In this document: positions 42,035 to 51,751 of the stretch, in pieces
How the letters are laid out: every line of letters starts with the position of its first letter
Position numbering within the stretch: position 1 is the first letter of the stretch
NCBI GenBank assembly: GCA_002825515.1
Contig: PJET01000006.1
Coordinates: forward strand, 1-59,127
Source: Candidatus Thorarchaeota archaeon MP11T_1
Lineage (GTDB): Archaea; Asgardarchaeota; Thorarchaeia; Thorarchaeales; Thorarchaeaceae
Reading direction: 5' to 3'
DNA length: 59,127 bases
Position numbers and translations under genes: made by a program
Notes under the pieces: generated by a model
Database searches by the model: none
Told to the model about the DNA's origin: nothing
The model's input: the letters and a program-made list of their open reading frames with translations, nothing else

Positions 42035-42781
42035 CTATAAAGCCATACCTCCGTCCACCGATAAACATGTGCCAGTACAGAACTCAGCAGTAGCTAAGTA
42101 CAGAATCCCCTCAGCAATCTCCTCAGACCGACCAAAACGCCTGAGTGGTTGACGTTCAATGAATTCTCTTCTAGCAGCTTCTGGGTCTGGAAATTTTGAT
42201 AGCCGGTCTTTTAGCGAGGGTGTATCAGTTGTGCCTGGACAGATACAGTTTACCCGTATCTTATCATACATATAGTCAACAGCCATTGCACGAGTAAGAG
42301 CAACTAATGCACCCTTTGATGCTGTGTATGCAGCTCGATCTTTAGCCCCCATCAAAGCGACGGCAGATGCCACATTGATAATAGTCCCTTCTGTCTTTTT
42401 CAGATGAGGAATAGCATATTTTGTTAAAAGATAAACACCTCGCACATTAACTGCTATTGTGCGATCCCAGTCCTCTGGACTTGTATTATCCACCCTACCC
42501 GGAATCACAACTCCTGCATTATTCACTAAGATGTCTAATTGGCCATATCTATCAATGGTTTCAGACACAATTAGCTTAGCAACTTTGAGTTCAGACACAT
42601 CACCCTTGATGAAAATGGACTCGCTGCCAAGGGATTGAATTTTCCTACTAACATTCAACCCAGAATCGGCTATGTCTGCACATGCGACATTAGCGCCATT
42701 TTGTGCAAATAGAAGAGCAGTCGCTTCACCTATACCTGCACCAGCTCCTGTTATTATGGCTGTCTTACCGTTTAACTTCAC
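42035..42781 (-). CDS. short-chain dehydrogenase/reductase
   Basis: 248 residues of the classical SDR family. It has the NAD(P) motif TGAGAGIGEATALLFAQNGA, D61-like VKGDVSE, NNAGVV, the catalytic serine after INVASAVALMGAKDR, and Y-x3-K in YTASKGALVAL. CADIA after the second strand has an aspartate, suggesting NAD rather than NADP. FabG-like; the substrate is probably a hydroxyacyl or sugar compound. It ends 80 bases from the convergent cupin gene. Confidence 0.92.
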   Translation of the reverse strand: MKLNGKTAIITGAGAGIGEATALLFAQNGANVACADIADSGLNVSRKIQSLGSESIFIKGDVSELKVAKLIVSETIDRYGQLDILVNNAGVVIPGRVDNTSPEDWDRTIAVNVRGVYLLTKYAIPHLKKTEGTIINVASAVALMGAKDRAAYTASKGALVALTRAMAVDYMYDKIRVNCICPGTTDTPSLKDRLSKFPDPEAARREFIERQPLRRFGRSEEIAEGILYLATAEFCTGTCLSVDGGMAL

Positions 42782-42927
42782 TTACTGCACCGCTCCATCT
42801 AAACTACTCCTGTGATATGAAACTTCACCTATTATAGCGATTGATTTACTTTGCACTAAGCGAATCTTCATTAGCGAAGTATATTGATTCCGAAACCCAA
42901 CATCTAAGATGGGAGATAATCAAGAAA

Positions 42928-44478
42928 ATGGAACAAGAGCCAAAGCCTCCATTGACGGCTGAGGAAACAGATAAGGCTCTTGCTAATATGGTGAAGCAAG
43001 GAATCGCCGCTCAGGTCAAGACCACCTTTACAGAGAGTGTCTTCCTTGTTGGTTTTGCCCTTCTCTTGCAAGCTCCAAACACTGTGATTGGTATTCTGGC
43101 TGCAATTCCTTCTGTCACTCAGCTGTTACAAATCCCATCAATATTCCTCTTGGAGAAATATAGAAACAGAAGACAATTGAATACATATACACAATTAGGC
43201 AACCGATTTGGAATCCTTCTCATGGCTTTGATACCATTCATAGCTATTGGTGAAATCAGTTTACTGCTTCTTATTGGTGCGATGTTAATCCAAAGTATAT
43301 TTACTGCGATTGGTTCACCAAGCTGGAATTCTTGGATGCGAGATTTAGTCCCTCCTGATCGACTTGGTAGTTTCTTTTCAACAAGAATGGCTCTCACAGG
43401 GTTAGTAGCAATAATTGCTTCTGTTTCTGGAGGGTTCTTCATTAACAATTGGTTGACTAAGATAGATCCAAGCGACCTGTTTGGTCAGCTCTCCACGTAC
43501 TCGGTCCTGTTCTTCATTGCATTTCTTTTTGGAATGATAGCTATCTATTACACGAGATCTACACCTGAACCTCCAATGTATCACCGACATGAAGAACTCA
43601 GTTATTCACAATTGTTGGCAGAACCATTTCAAAATGAGAATTATAGAAATCTGATAATTTTCTCTGCTGTTTGGAGTCTAAGTACTTCTTTCGCCAGTCC
43701 GTTCTTTACAGTCTATTTACTTGATGTGAACCTACTTGCTTTTGATATTGCTCTTGTGGCAGGTCTTTTAGCTTTGACTCAACTTACTAGTGTAATTTTC
43801 CTACGACTATGGGGTCGTCTTGCTGATCGATTTAGCAACAAGTCAATTCTACAAGTGACGTTACCAATATTCACCATTAGCACGTTTCTCTGGACTTTCA
43901 GCAGGATTGCTAAAGCCGCTGAAGTTCATATTCCATTAATCATATTCATCCACATACTCAATGGATTTTCAGCAGCAGGGGTTAATTTAAGCACAAATAA
44001 CATAGGTCTGAAGTTGGCACCTCGTGGTGAGTCAGCCACTTATCTTGCAGCAAGAGGTGCAATCATTGCGGTTGCTGGCTCTATCGCCCCAGTCATTGCA
44101 GGATTATTGGCGGACCTTTTCGCGCATCATAATATAGCATTCTCTCTCTCATGGCTCATTGATGGTGAACCGTTCTGGCTCATTACAGCCTATAGTTTGT
44201 CAGGTATTGACTTTCTATTTGTCATCTCATCAATCATTGGAATATATGCAATACACAGAATTGCACTCGTGAAAGAAGAGGGTGATGTCGATGAGCGAGT
44301 GGTAATAGATGCGCTAATTGCAGAAACCAGACGTAATGTCAGGACTGTTTCTACAGTTGATGGGCTACGGCATACATTCCAAGCTCCGCTCAGATCTACG
44401 AGAAAAGGCAGAAGAAAAAAGAAACAGCCTGACGTTGAATCGATTCCCCCTGATGACAATCATGACGAGGGACAATAA
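42928..44478 (+). CDS. MFS transporter
   Basis: About 516 residues. A cytosolic N-terminal helix of about 30 residues leads into a 12-span MFS core. SPSWNSWMRDLVPPDRLGSF lies in the first half and LWGRLADRFSNKS is the TM8-9 loop. A long basic cytosolic tail (RSTRKGRRKKKQPD) closes the protein. Substrate unknown. The ATG at 42928 is taken because GGGAGATAATC lies upstream; a frame open from TTG 42841 would add an unlikely segment. A palindromic element and a small ORF follow. Confidence 0.85.
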   Translation: MEQEPKPPLTAEETDKALANMVKQGIAAQVKTTFTESVFLVGFALLLQAPNTVIGILAAIPSVTQLLQIPSIFLLEKYRNRRQLNTYTQLGNRFGILLMALIPFIAIGEISLLLLIGAMLIQSIFTAIGSPSWNSWMRDLVPPDRLGSFFSTRMALTGLVAIIASVSGGFFINNWLTKIDPSDLFGQLSTYSVLFFIAFLFGMIAIYYTRSTPEPPMYHRHEELSYSQLLAEPFQNENYRNLIIFSAVWSLSTSFASPFFTVYLLDVNLLAFDIALVAGLLALTQLTSVIFLRLWGRLADRFSNKSILQVTLPIFTISTFLWTFSRIAKAAEVHIPLIIFIHILNGFSAAGVNLSTNNIGLKLAPRGESATYLAARGAIIAVAGSIAPVIAGLLADLFAHHNIAFSLSWLIDGEPFWLITAYSLSGIDFLFVISSIIGIYAIHRIALVKEEGDVDERVVIDALIAETRRNVRTVSTVDGLRHTFQAPLRSTRKGRRKKKQPDVESIPPDDNHDEGQ

Positions 44479-44533
44479 TCATTCTCGTATCACTGCTTTG
44501 GTGAATATGTTTATATTCTTCCATATACAATAA

Positions 44534-44560
44534 GTATACAATTGTATTCTAATTGTATAC
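44534..44560 (+). promoter_or_regulatory. palindromic operator-like inverted repeat
   Basis: A perfect 10-bp inverted repeat GTATACAATT-gtattct-AATTGTATAC. Further TATACAA words flank it (44524-44531). It sits 34 bases before the TTG of a 39-codon ORF. It could be a dimer binding site overlapping a TATA-like region. Confidence 0.5.
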
Positions 44561-44593
44561 AATGGATGATTAGTACAGAGAGGATGCGGAAAA

Positions 44594-44713
44594 TTGGCTG
44601 TAGCAAATCGACCCAAGCAGGAAACAACTGTAAACACTTCAAGTAAAAGGATAACAGATTACAAGAAAGTCGTAGAGGACATGCAGACTATTGCAAAACA
44701 CTATGGAAGATAA
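44594..44713 (+). CDS. small hypothetical protein, 39 residues
   Basis: TTG start behind AGAGGATGCGG. The peptide is basic: MAVANRPKQETTVNTSSKRI, then TDYKKVVEDMQTIAKHYGR, a disordered start and one amphipathic helix. It stops 20 bases before the convergent Fe-S protein gene. No family recognised. The well-spaced ribosome-binding site and the palindrome upstream support it. Confidence 0.45.
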   Translation: MAVANRPKQETTVNTSSKRITDYKKVVEDMQTIAKHYGR

Positions 44714-44734
44714 TTGTAGATAAACTCCTTTCTA

Positions 44735-45865
44735 CTAAACAAGTCTAGCTAATATTGATTCGACCGACGCAATCTCGATTTTTGAGTTTATACTTGCAGC
44801 CCCATCTCGCAGATTTCTAAGGCAAAATGGACATGCTGTAACAAGAATTGTTGCTTCAGTCGCTTCGGCTTCTTGAACCCGTCTTGCAGCAATTGCTATT
44901 GCATCATTGGATTTTCCAGCGCGGAAACCACCTCCGGCACCGCAGCATTTAGCAAACTTCCGATTCCATTCCATTTCAACAAGTTTGACTCCAGGTATGG
45001 ATGAGAGCACCAATCGGGGTGCGTCATAAATCCCTGAATGTCTGCCGAGATGACAAGGATCGTGATATGTTATTGTAGCATTAAGAGGTCTGATTTTGAG
45101 TTTATTCTGTTTGATTAGTTCTTGCAGTAGCTCCATGGAATGTGTAATCTTGAACTTTGATTCATCATTCAGTAAAATCTTGTAATCATTGGAGAACATT
45201 CTGTAGCAACCAGCACATGAAACCAAAATATTGTCTGAATGCATCCTCCCAAAGAGGTCGTTAATCTTCTTCGCTTGTTCAAAAGCTTGGGATTCATCAC
45301 CCACTCGATATGCAGGAGAACCGCAGCAGATCTGTTCATTTGGGATTCTGAAACTTACTCCTGCAGCTCTTAGTACTTTAAGTAAGCAGTCGAGTTCATC
45401 ACCTTCTCTGTAGATCTGAGTACAACCAAGAAATAAAGTATAATCGCCTGAGCTTAGTTTGGATTCAGAAAAGGATTGAAGGATTGCGACACCTTCATCC
45501 GAATCAGCTGAATAGGGATTGCCACTTTCACGAGTGCCTGTGCTGATTTTTCTATAGCCTTCAGGTGGAGCTAGTCCCTGATTACAAAGAACTGCTTTCA
45601 TCTCATGGATGGCTTCACTCTGATTATACCCACAAGCCACATCACAGAGACCACAACTTGTACATGCAAACACTCGTTCAGCTATGGTTTCATCTAGTTG
45701 GAGTCTACCCTTCAGCAGATGGTAAAGAATAGTCATCTTTCCCTTCGCTGCATAACTGTCTAATTGTAGTTGACTGTAGGCAGGGCAATTCTCACGACAA
45801 AATCCACACCGGACATGCATACAAGCACGCGCCCAGTCCTCATATTTTTCTAGTCGTTCTATCAC
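44735..45865 (-). CDS. Fe-S oxidoreductase with two CCG domains (GlcF/HdrD/LldE-like)
   Basis: 376 residues. Two 4Fe-4S sites lie at the N-terminus: CMHVRCGFCRENCP and CTSCGLCDVACG. Two cysteine-rich CCG domains follow: CCGSPAYRVGDE...SCAGC, and DPCHLGR...FAKCCGAGGGFRAG...TACPFC. This is the electron-accepting partner of GlcD-type FAD oxidases, passing electrons to a carrier or thiol/disulfide. The GTG start overlaps the stop of the upstream oxidase by one base. Confidence 0.9.
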   Translation of the reverse strand: MIERLEKYEDWARACMHVRCGFCRENCPAYSQLQLDSYAAKGKMTILYHLLKGRLQLDETIAERVFACTSCGLCDVACGYNQSEAIHEMKAVLCNQGLAPPEGYRKISTGTRESGNPYSADSDEGVAILQSFSESKLSSGDYTLFLGCTQIYREGDELDCLLKVLRAAGVSFRIPNEQICCGSPAYRVGDESQAFEQAKKINDLFGRMHSDNILVSCAGCYRMFSNDYKILLNDESKFKITHSMELLQELIKQNKLKIRPLNATITYHDPCHLGRHSGIYDAPRLVLSSIPGVKLVEMEWNRKFAKCCGAGGGFRAGKSNDAIAIAARRVQEAEATEATILVTACPFCLRNLRDGAASINSKIEIASVESILARLV

Positions 45866-47304
45866 TAACTAAACCCCCTGTTTCCCCGATTCAAAATGTT
45901 CTTTGGATCCAACAATGATTTCAGGTCCTTGAGAAGATTCCATGCAGAACCTAATTGGTCTTGAACCCAAGGTGAAGAACGTAATCCTAGTCCATTTGCA
46001 TTTGAGAGACTTCCACCCATCTCAAGAGCTTGTCGATACATTCGCTCTTTGAATTGGAACCACTTGTCAATCTCACTCTTTTTTCTAGTATCGACTGGAA
46101 CACTGAAATAGATACAGAATGGAATTGGTCCTCTAGGACCACCAACAACAAATGCTCCAAAATCAATATCGACCCAACCAAACTCCTTCTTCAAATCGTC
46201 GCAAAAGTCACTATATTCTTGGAATCTACTGAGGGGGACACAGGCATCAACTAGATCAGGTTCATAGTCAGTATGTGATAACGCAAAATTACTCTGGTCA
46301 AAGGTATCCTTTCCAATATTGATGGAGTTCCACCATGATTGGGTTAGGGCCGAAGGTAGTTTACTACCACCCTGTTCTTCAGAGCATCTTGTTATGACTT
46401 TGAGTGTTGCATCCACCATTTCAACACTGCCAGACACCCCAAATAGAATTGCCATTGAAACTTCATCAGGAATTGGTGTCTTTGATCTCTCCATATACTG
46501 AACAAGAGACCTCCGATCAAACATGAAAACTGTTTCAGGCCAACATCCAGCTGCATGGGCACTTTTACATGCTTCAATAGCTGTTGTAATATCAGAAAAC
46601 CCGAAGCTCACCCGGTCTCGTGTGGGAGGTTTGGGATACACTTTGAGTGTGGCTTCAGTGATGATACCAAATGTGCCTTCTGCACCCAGAAAGAGATTCA
46701 GAAGATTGTGCGTTGGCAATGAGAGATAACTCTTACCTCCAATCCTGGTTTTTTGACCATTACTCAGAATTACCTCCAAGGCAAGAACCTGATCATAAAC
46801 ATAGCCATACTTAGCACCATAGATACTGATGCCCATACAGCTCAATGCCCCACCAATTGTTGAAGAGAGGCTGCTCTCAGGATGGTGGGCAAAAAACACA
46901 CCTTTGCCCAGGGCTGCATTGAAAATTGTTTCAATAGTTGTACCTGCTTGAGCTGTGATAGTCAGGTTATCGATATCAACCTCTAGAACCTTATTCAGTC
47001 TCTTCATGTCTAGAACAATGCCATGCTCTACAGCTAATGGATTGCCGGACATGCTAGTCCCGCCGCCCCAAGTATAGATTGGTACATTCATCTGATTGGC
47101 TATCTTTACTACTTCAGCAACTTCATCCGAAGTTCCAGGTTTGACAATGATATCAGGTGTGTAATCGTCAGCAATTCCTTCAATTGAGTAATCCTTGGAG
47201 TAGACTAATCTATCGCATAACTCGCTACTCACATATTTATCGCCAACTATCTCTTTTAGCATACTCTCAACAACTGACAAGTCTGTCATTGACATCAATT
47301 CCAT
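45865..47304 (-). CDS. FAD-linked oxidase (GlcD / D-lactate dehydrogenase type)
   Basis: 479 residues of the VAO-fold FAD family. The FAD-binding half has PDIIVKPGTSDEVAEVVKIA, PIYTWGGGTSMSGNPLA and HPESSLSSTIGGALSCMGIS. The C-terminal half is a substrate cap, ending DPKNILNRGN. It oxidises a 2-hydroxy acid such as D-lactate or glycolate and delivers electrons to the Fe-S protein encoded directly downstream. Several ATG codons lie near the start; the first is used here. Confidence 0.9.
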   Translation of the reverse strand: MELMSMTDLSVVESMLKEIVGDKYVSSELCDRLVYSKDYSIEGIADDYTPDIIVKPGTSDEVAEVVKIANQMNVPIYTWGGGTSMSGNPLAVEHGIVLDMKRLNKVLEVDIDNLTITAQAGTTIETIFNAALGKGVFFAHHPESSLSSTIGGALSCMGISIYGAKYGYVYDQVLALEVILSNGQKTRIGGKSYLSLPTHNLLNLFLGAEGTFGIITEATLKVYPKPPTRDRVSFGFSDITTAIEACKSAHAAGCWPETVFMFDRRSLVQYMERSKTPIPDEVSMAILFGVSGSVEMVDATLKVITRCSEEQGGSKLPSALTQSWWNSINIGKDTFDQSNFALSHTDYEPDLVDACVPLSRFQEYSDFCDDLKKEFGWVDIDFGAFVVGGPRGPIPFCIYFSVPVDTRKKSEIDKWFQFKERMYRQALEMGGSLSNANGLGLRSSPWVQDQLGSAWNLLKDLKSLLDPKNILNRGNRGFS

Positions 47305-47438
47305 TGGTGGGTGTCATTTCAATACAAGATGGTGAATAATATCTCTACTGTAGTGACCACAGAGTGGCAACAGCAATTTTTTTACGCAAAATGAGATATG
47401 AAAATATGTTTCATAGATTAGGTACATAGCTGAAATAT

Positions 47439-47452
47439 CACTATAAGTAGTG
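47439..47452 (+). promoter_or_regulatory. TATA box within a palindrome, small GTPase gene
   Basis: CACTA-TAAG-TAGTG: a perfect 5-bp inverted repeat enclosing a TATAAG box, about 50 bases before the GTPase start. A dimeric regulator bound here would block TBP. Confidence 0.45.
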
Positions 47453-47499
47453 AAACAATAAATTTCTAGTGACGCCACCGTGGGAATGGAGAGGATAGT

Positions 47500-48552
47500 A
47501 TGGCATCATCTCGCCGTTGGCAATTCAAGATATGTCTTATTGGAGATGGCTATGTCGGGAAGACAAGCATTCGTCGCAAGTATCTAGGACAAGGATTCAG
47601 GTCGAACTATATTCCTTCCTTAGGTGTAGATTTTGCACAAAAGACTGTGATGTATAACGGTGATGATGTTCGCTTGGTGATATGGGATATAGCAGGGCAA
47701 CCACAATTCCAGAGTCTAAGAAAACGCTACTACGAGGGGTGTAGTGGTCTGATACTTGCTTATTCTGTGGTGGATAAAGAATCATTTGATAATGCCTCTA
47801 AGTGGTTAGTCGAGGCGAAGGGGTTCATGGAAGATTTCCCTGCTCTAATAATAGTGGGGAATAAAATCGATCTTCGGTCATATCATCCAAAAGAGGACAT
47901 AATAACTTACGAAGAGGGCCTTGAGTTCACCAAGAAATTTAGTGAACGATTAAACACTCCAGCAATCTTCATCGAAACATCGGCCTTGACTGGGGAAAAT
48001 ATCGATAGAGCTTTTGACAAACTGACTAGGATGATGATAAATCCAGAAGACTATCAGACAATTACTACGATGCATGAAGTACGTGTGGATGCTGTTGAAC
48101 AAAGGCAACCCCCTGAGCCTATTACTGTACCATCTACAGCATCAGCCGGTGAAACAGTCGCAGACATGTCATCTGCTGAAACGCCTGTAATAGCTAAGGA
48201 GGATGAGGTCGCTCTAACCATGACCCATTTGATTGATCTCCGTGCCAAACTTAAGAAGGCTGAAGAAGAGTTCCGTGATTATTCTTTGGAGGTCGAAACC
48301 AAACTTCTCACTCTTAGGAATACCGTTCATGTAAAGAAAATAATGTACGAGCATCTACGAGAACAGCTCACTCAAACTAGACAGGAGTGGGCAGAGGCCT
48401 ATGACCAGCATGTCAAGTTAGACCAAGAGAAGAAACAGAAAGTAGCAGACCGATTAGCTCGTATTGAAAAAATTAGAAACCAAATCGACGAAATTGAAAC
48501 ATCAGTGAGAAAACAAGTGCGTGAGTTGGATTTGGACAAAAGTGCAGACTGA
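47500..48552 (+). CDS. Rab/Ras-like small GTPase with C-terminal coiled coil
   Basis: 350 residues. The GTPase domain (about 8-185) has G1 GDGYVGKTS (15-23), a switch I NYIPSLG with serine where Ras/Rab proteins carry threonine, G3 WDIAGQ with catalytic Q67, G4 NKID (121-124), and G5 ETSAL (159-163). A T/P/A-rich linker (about 190-225) leads to a long charged coiled coil (about 228-350). No C-terminal cysteine for lipid attachment exists, so any membrane contact would go through the coil or a partner. Eukaryote-like GTPases of this kind are a hallmark of Asgard archaea. GGAGAGG precedes the ATG. Confidence 0.93.
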   Translation: MASSRRWQFKICLIGDGYVGKTSIRRKYLGQGFRSNYIPSLGVDFAQKTVMYNGDDVRLVIWDIAGQPQFQSLRKRYYEGCSGLILAYSVVDKESFDNASKWLVEAKGFMEDFPALIIVGNKIDLRSYHPKEDIITYEEGLEFTKKFSERLNTPAIFIETSALTGENIDRAFDKLTRMMINPEDYQTITTMHEVRVDAVEQRQPPEPITVPSTASAGETVADMSSAETPVIAKEDEVALTMTHLIDLRAKLKKAEEEFRDYSLEVETKLLTLRNTVHVKKIMYEHLREQLTQTRQEWAEAYDQHVKLDQEKKQKVADRLARIEKIRNQIDEIETSVRKQVRELDLDKSAD

Positions 48553-48656
48553 TTCAAGAAATTCTTTGAATCCAATGAATAGTTGGCGAGTGGCATAAAC
48601 TGAAAGTACTTTAACCAGAAGACAAAGGCCCACGCTATCAAGGACCGTTACTAATC

Positions 48657-49958
48657 TTGTCAGAAAAGCAGCTCGAGCCAATTGAGGGTGATCTTCAAAA
48701 TTCAAATCATGAGGGGAATTTACTCACTGTACTTAATCTCTCTCTAGTTACATTCCTAGTTCTTCTTGGTTTGAGTATGGTTGCTCCAATCCTACCCACC
48801 TATGCAGAGAGTTTTCAGGTATCATACACTCTCGTTGGTTTCGTAGTTTCATCCTTTGCTGTAACAAGAATGGTTCTCGACATGCCTGCAGGACTGCTCT
48901 CAAGAAGATTCGACAAGAAAAAGATAATGATTTCAGGCTTGGTTCTCATCTCGAGTTCATCCATTCTCGCTGGTTTCGCTCCAACCTATGGCATACTGGT
49001 AATTGCTAGAATGATAGAGGGTGCAGGTTCAGCGTTCTACGTCACTACAGCAACAGTGTTCCTAGCTCAAATATCAGGAGAGGAGAAAAGAGGGCAGTGG
49101 ATGAGTTTGTATATGGGCATGTTGCTTCTCGGAGCGATTTTTGGACCAACATTTGGAGGGATTATTGCAGACACTTATGATATTCGAGCTCCCTTTTTCG
49201 CGTACGCAATAATTACAGGTCTTGGTGTTTTTCCAACAATAACATTACCGAAACTAGCTAATTCTGCAAATGCTTCTTCATCTCTTAAGAGAGGCGAGAT
49301 TCTGAGTGACATGAGAGAAGTTCTGTCAAATCCTTCGTTTCTTCTAGTGACCTTTGCAGTCTTCACAACGTTCTTTCTACGCACAGGAGTGAGGACCACA
49401 CTGGTGCCGCTATTTGCAGCTAATAATCTAGGTCTTGATTCAGGAGCCATTGGGTTAGTTCTAACTGTTGGAGGAATAACGACTGCAATTACAATCACAC
49501 CTATGGGAAGTATATCAGACAGAATTGGTAGAAAGATTCCTCTAGCATTATGTCTCGTTTTGACTGCCGTAATCACTCTGGTGATCCCATTTTCTACGGA
49601 TCTGTTAACGCTATCAATTGCCTTAGCAATCTATGGAGCAGTAATTGGCTTCTCGGGACCTAGCGCGGCTTATGTGACTGATGTATCCCCGCAGGACAAA
49701 CTAGAGATATCCATGGGACTCTATCGAATGATTAGTGATTTCGGCTTCGTGGTTGGACCACTTCTGCTAGGTTTCATAGCTGACTTAACAGCTACACCGG
49801 TGGTTGGGGAGTCTCATTCTGGGCTCATCGGGATGTTTCCTTTCTTGATAGCATCTATTATTCTCATAATTGCCTTCTTTGTGCTTCTAAGAGCTAGTGA
49901 CCCAGCAAGAGAGAGAAGACAAAACGCCGTACCTAAGGGCTATACACAATTCATTTGA
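48657..49958 (+). CDS. MFS transporter (multidrug-exporter type)
   Basis: 433 residues, 12 membrane spans. DMPAGLLSRRFDKKK is the TM2-3 loop (motif A) and GSISDRIGRKIPL the TM8-9 equivalent. MGMLLLGAIFGPTFGGIIAD carries the motif C-like glycine pattern typical of antiporters. Substrate unknown, drug or metabolite efflux likely. TTG start. It follows the GTPase gene by about 100 bases on the same strand. Confidence 0.88.
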   Translation: MSEKQLEPIEGDLQNSNHEGNLLTVLNLSLVTFLVLLGLSMVAPILPTYAESFQVSYTLVGFVVSSFAVTRMVLDMPAGLLSRRFDKKKIMISGLVLISSSSILAGFAPTYGILVIARMIEGAGSAFYVTTATVFLAQISGEEKRGQWMSLYMGMLLLGAIFGPTFGGIIADTYDIRAPFFAYAIITGLGVFPTITLPKLANSANASSSLKRGEILSDMREVLSNPSFLLVTFAVFTTFFLRTGVRTTLVPLFAANNLGLDSGAIGLVLTVGGITTAITITPMGSISDRIGRKIPLALCLVLTAVITLVIPFSTDLLTLSIALAIYGAVIGFSGPSAAYVTDVSPQDKLEISMGLYRMISDFGFVVGPLLLGFIADLTATPVVGESHSGLIGMFPFLIASIILIIAFFVLLRASDPARERRQNAVPKGYTQFI

Positions 49959-50054
49959 CGATATCAAAATCTGTGATTAATTGGATTCATTTTAGTCAAT
50001 AGTGATTCTACTTAGAACCATCTTCTTTTATGCAAGCTTGTTTGGATTAGAAAT

Positions 50055-50540
50055 ATGAAGGACTTAGAAGAGCATGATGAGGAATTAAGAAACATCATTA
50101 GAGAAATTCGTACTGCACGTTCAAATCCAAAGAAGCTAAAGACTCTATTTGATAAATATGAGCATGAATTCGGATCTAAAGCAGAGAAACGAGTTTTGGA
50201 AATCATAGCTGAAAATACAGAAAAGGCATGGGCGGAAATTGCTGAGGAAAGAGAGAATAATGACATTCAGGGCATTCTTGACACATTATGGAAGTCCTTT
50301 GAACAAGTAGGAGGAGAGTTCACTGTCGAAAGGACTGAAGATTCTGCACAGATTCACTGCACAAAATGCCCTATGGCTGAAACATATCTCAAAATTGGTA
50401 AACCTGAGTATGGATTGATTTTCCATTGTAGTACGGACCCCCACATCGTAGCAGGATTCAATCCGAAAATGGAGTTTAGGATCACTAAGAAACTGATGAG
50501 TGGGGATGAGTGTTGCGATCACTATTATCGTTTGAAGTAA
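50055..50540 (+). CDS. L-2-amino-thiazoline-4-carboxylate-hydrolase-like protein
   Basis: 161 residues. The N-terminal half is helical (KDLEEHDEELRNIIREIRTA). The C-terminal half has the family pattern CPMAETYLKIGKPEYGLIFH, CSTDPHIVAGFNPKMEFR, ITKKLMSGDECCDHYY, with conserved Cys and His residues that suggest a metal or Fe-S site. The named bacterial enzyme acts in cysteine synthesis from a thiazoline; most archaeal relatives have unknown substrates. ATG start. The gene stands 85 bases upstream of the next gene. Confidence 0.78.
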   Translation: MKDLEEHDEELRNIIREIRTARSNPKKLKTLFDKYEHEFGSKAEKRVLEIIAENTEKAWAEIAEERENNDIQGILDTLWKSFEQVGGEFTVERTEDSAQIHCTKCPMAETYLKIGKPEYGLIFHCSTDPHIVAGFNPKMEFRITKKLMSGDECCDHYYRLK

Positions 50541-50624
50541 AATCGCTAATGGTGAAAGGTTGAAGAAATCTAACATATAAGAGTCCAAAAAGCTCATTAT
50601 TAATGAACATATAAAGACTGGAAT

Positions 50625-51167
50625 ATGTCACTAGTTGATTATCCTAATTGGATTAGAGGTGTTGACATATTTATTGGACTAATCACAGTATTTGTTGGAG
50701 CTTGGATTTTATTTAGTCCAGATCTTGTTGAAGCAACATTGGTTTATGCGATGGCGATTGGTCTTTTCCTAATTGGAGCAATAAGATTTGGAAAAGGCAT
50801 CACCATGAGTGGTTTATCAATGACAAGTCGAGCCACGAAAATATTCAGTGGTATTGCAGCTATTGTACTATCTGTTCTCTCCTTTTTGTTTAGCGATTTG
50901 ACAGTAGTGTTTTTGATTTCACTGCTAACTTTCGCAATAATGCTGCTAGGACTCTCAAGAATTATTGTAGGCTATAATGAAAAGACACTATCGACTTGGA
51001 TGAGGTGGATGAATATTCTTGGTGGAGGTCTTGTGTTCTTCTTTGGACTCTTCGCAGCAATTTTTTCAGGTATAGGATTCTTTACATTAAGACTGATAAT
51101 AGCCTGTGCCTTCATAGTTCTGGGATTAATTCGAATTTTAGCTGGTTCAAAAGGAGAATTAACTTAG
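50625..51167 (+). CDS. HdeD-like membrane protein
   Basis: 180 residues with about six membrane spans in three similar pairs, as in the DUF308/HdeD family: WIRGVDIFIGLITVFVGAWI, IFSGIAAIVLSVLSFLF, WMNILGGGLVFFFGLFAAIF. Glycines at the same place in each pair mark the repeat. Role unknown; HdeD is linked to acid stress in Escherichia coli. ATG start. No clear partner. Confidence 0.8.
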   Translation: MSLVDYPNWIRGVDIFIGLITVFVGAWILFSPDLVEATLVYAMAIGLFLIGAIRFGKGITMSGLSMTSRATKIFSGIAAIVLSVLSFLFSDLTVVFLISLLTFAIMLLGLSRIIVGYNEKTLSTWMRWMNILGGGLVFFFGLFAAIFSGIGFFTLRLIIACAFIVLGLIRILAGSKGELT

Positions 51168-51334
51168 GAAAAAGCCAGGTTGCGATTCTATACCATCTGA
51201 AAATGCGAGGTCACGTTTTCCATCAAGGATTGTCTGGGTATTGCAGAGAGAGATTTGCAAAGAAATGAAGGTAATCGGTGGATTTGAATACAGCTTGTAT
51301 TCTTATTATTACTAGACCAGAAGGGGGTCTAAAG

Positions 51335-51751
51335 ATGACATCAAAAGAATTGATTGAGATGATGAACAAAGGCATCTCTAGAGAGATACAAGTAAGCATA
51401 CAGTATATGTGGCAGCATGTCAGGATTTATGGTTTTGACCACCTAGCAATTGCTGAAGAGCTGAAGAAAACTGCAATCGCAGAGATGAAACATGCGGAGA
51501 GTATTGCAGAGAGAATCGACTATCTTGGGGGTGTTCCTACCACGACTCCGGCAAAAATAACGGTTGGAGACAAACCAGAAGAAATGATCACGCTTGACAT
51601 GCAAGCTGAAGAAGAGGCTATTGAACTCTACAAGAAGATAATAGAGCAAGCAACAGAGGAGAGAGATTATGTGACTCGTGAGCTTTTCGAGGACATTCTC
51701 TCTGATGAGGAAGACCATCATAATGTGTTTAGGACATTGCTTGAGAAGTAA
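51335..51751 (+). CDS. ferritin-like / bacterioferritin-type iron protein
   Basis: About 138 residues. Four helices carry diiron ligands: SREIQVSIQYMWQHVRIYG, then AIAEMKHAESIAERIDYLGG (E and ExxH), QAEEEAIELYKKIIEQA, and EDILSDEEDHHNVF (second ExxH). This is the bacterioferritin-like pattern without a visible heme methionine. It stores iron or detoxifies peroxide. The ATG at 51335 follows GGGGGTCTAAAG; a TTG 57 bases upstream is less likely. Confidence 0.85.
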   Translation: MTSKELIEMMNKGISREIQVSIQYMWQHVRIYGFDHLAIAEELKKTAIAEMKHAESIAERIDYLGGVPTTTPAKITVGDKPEEMITLDMQAEEEAIELYKKIIEQATEERDYVTRELFEDILSDEEDHHNVFRTLLEK

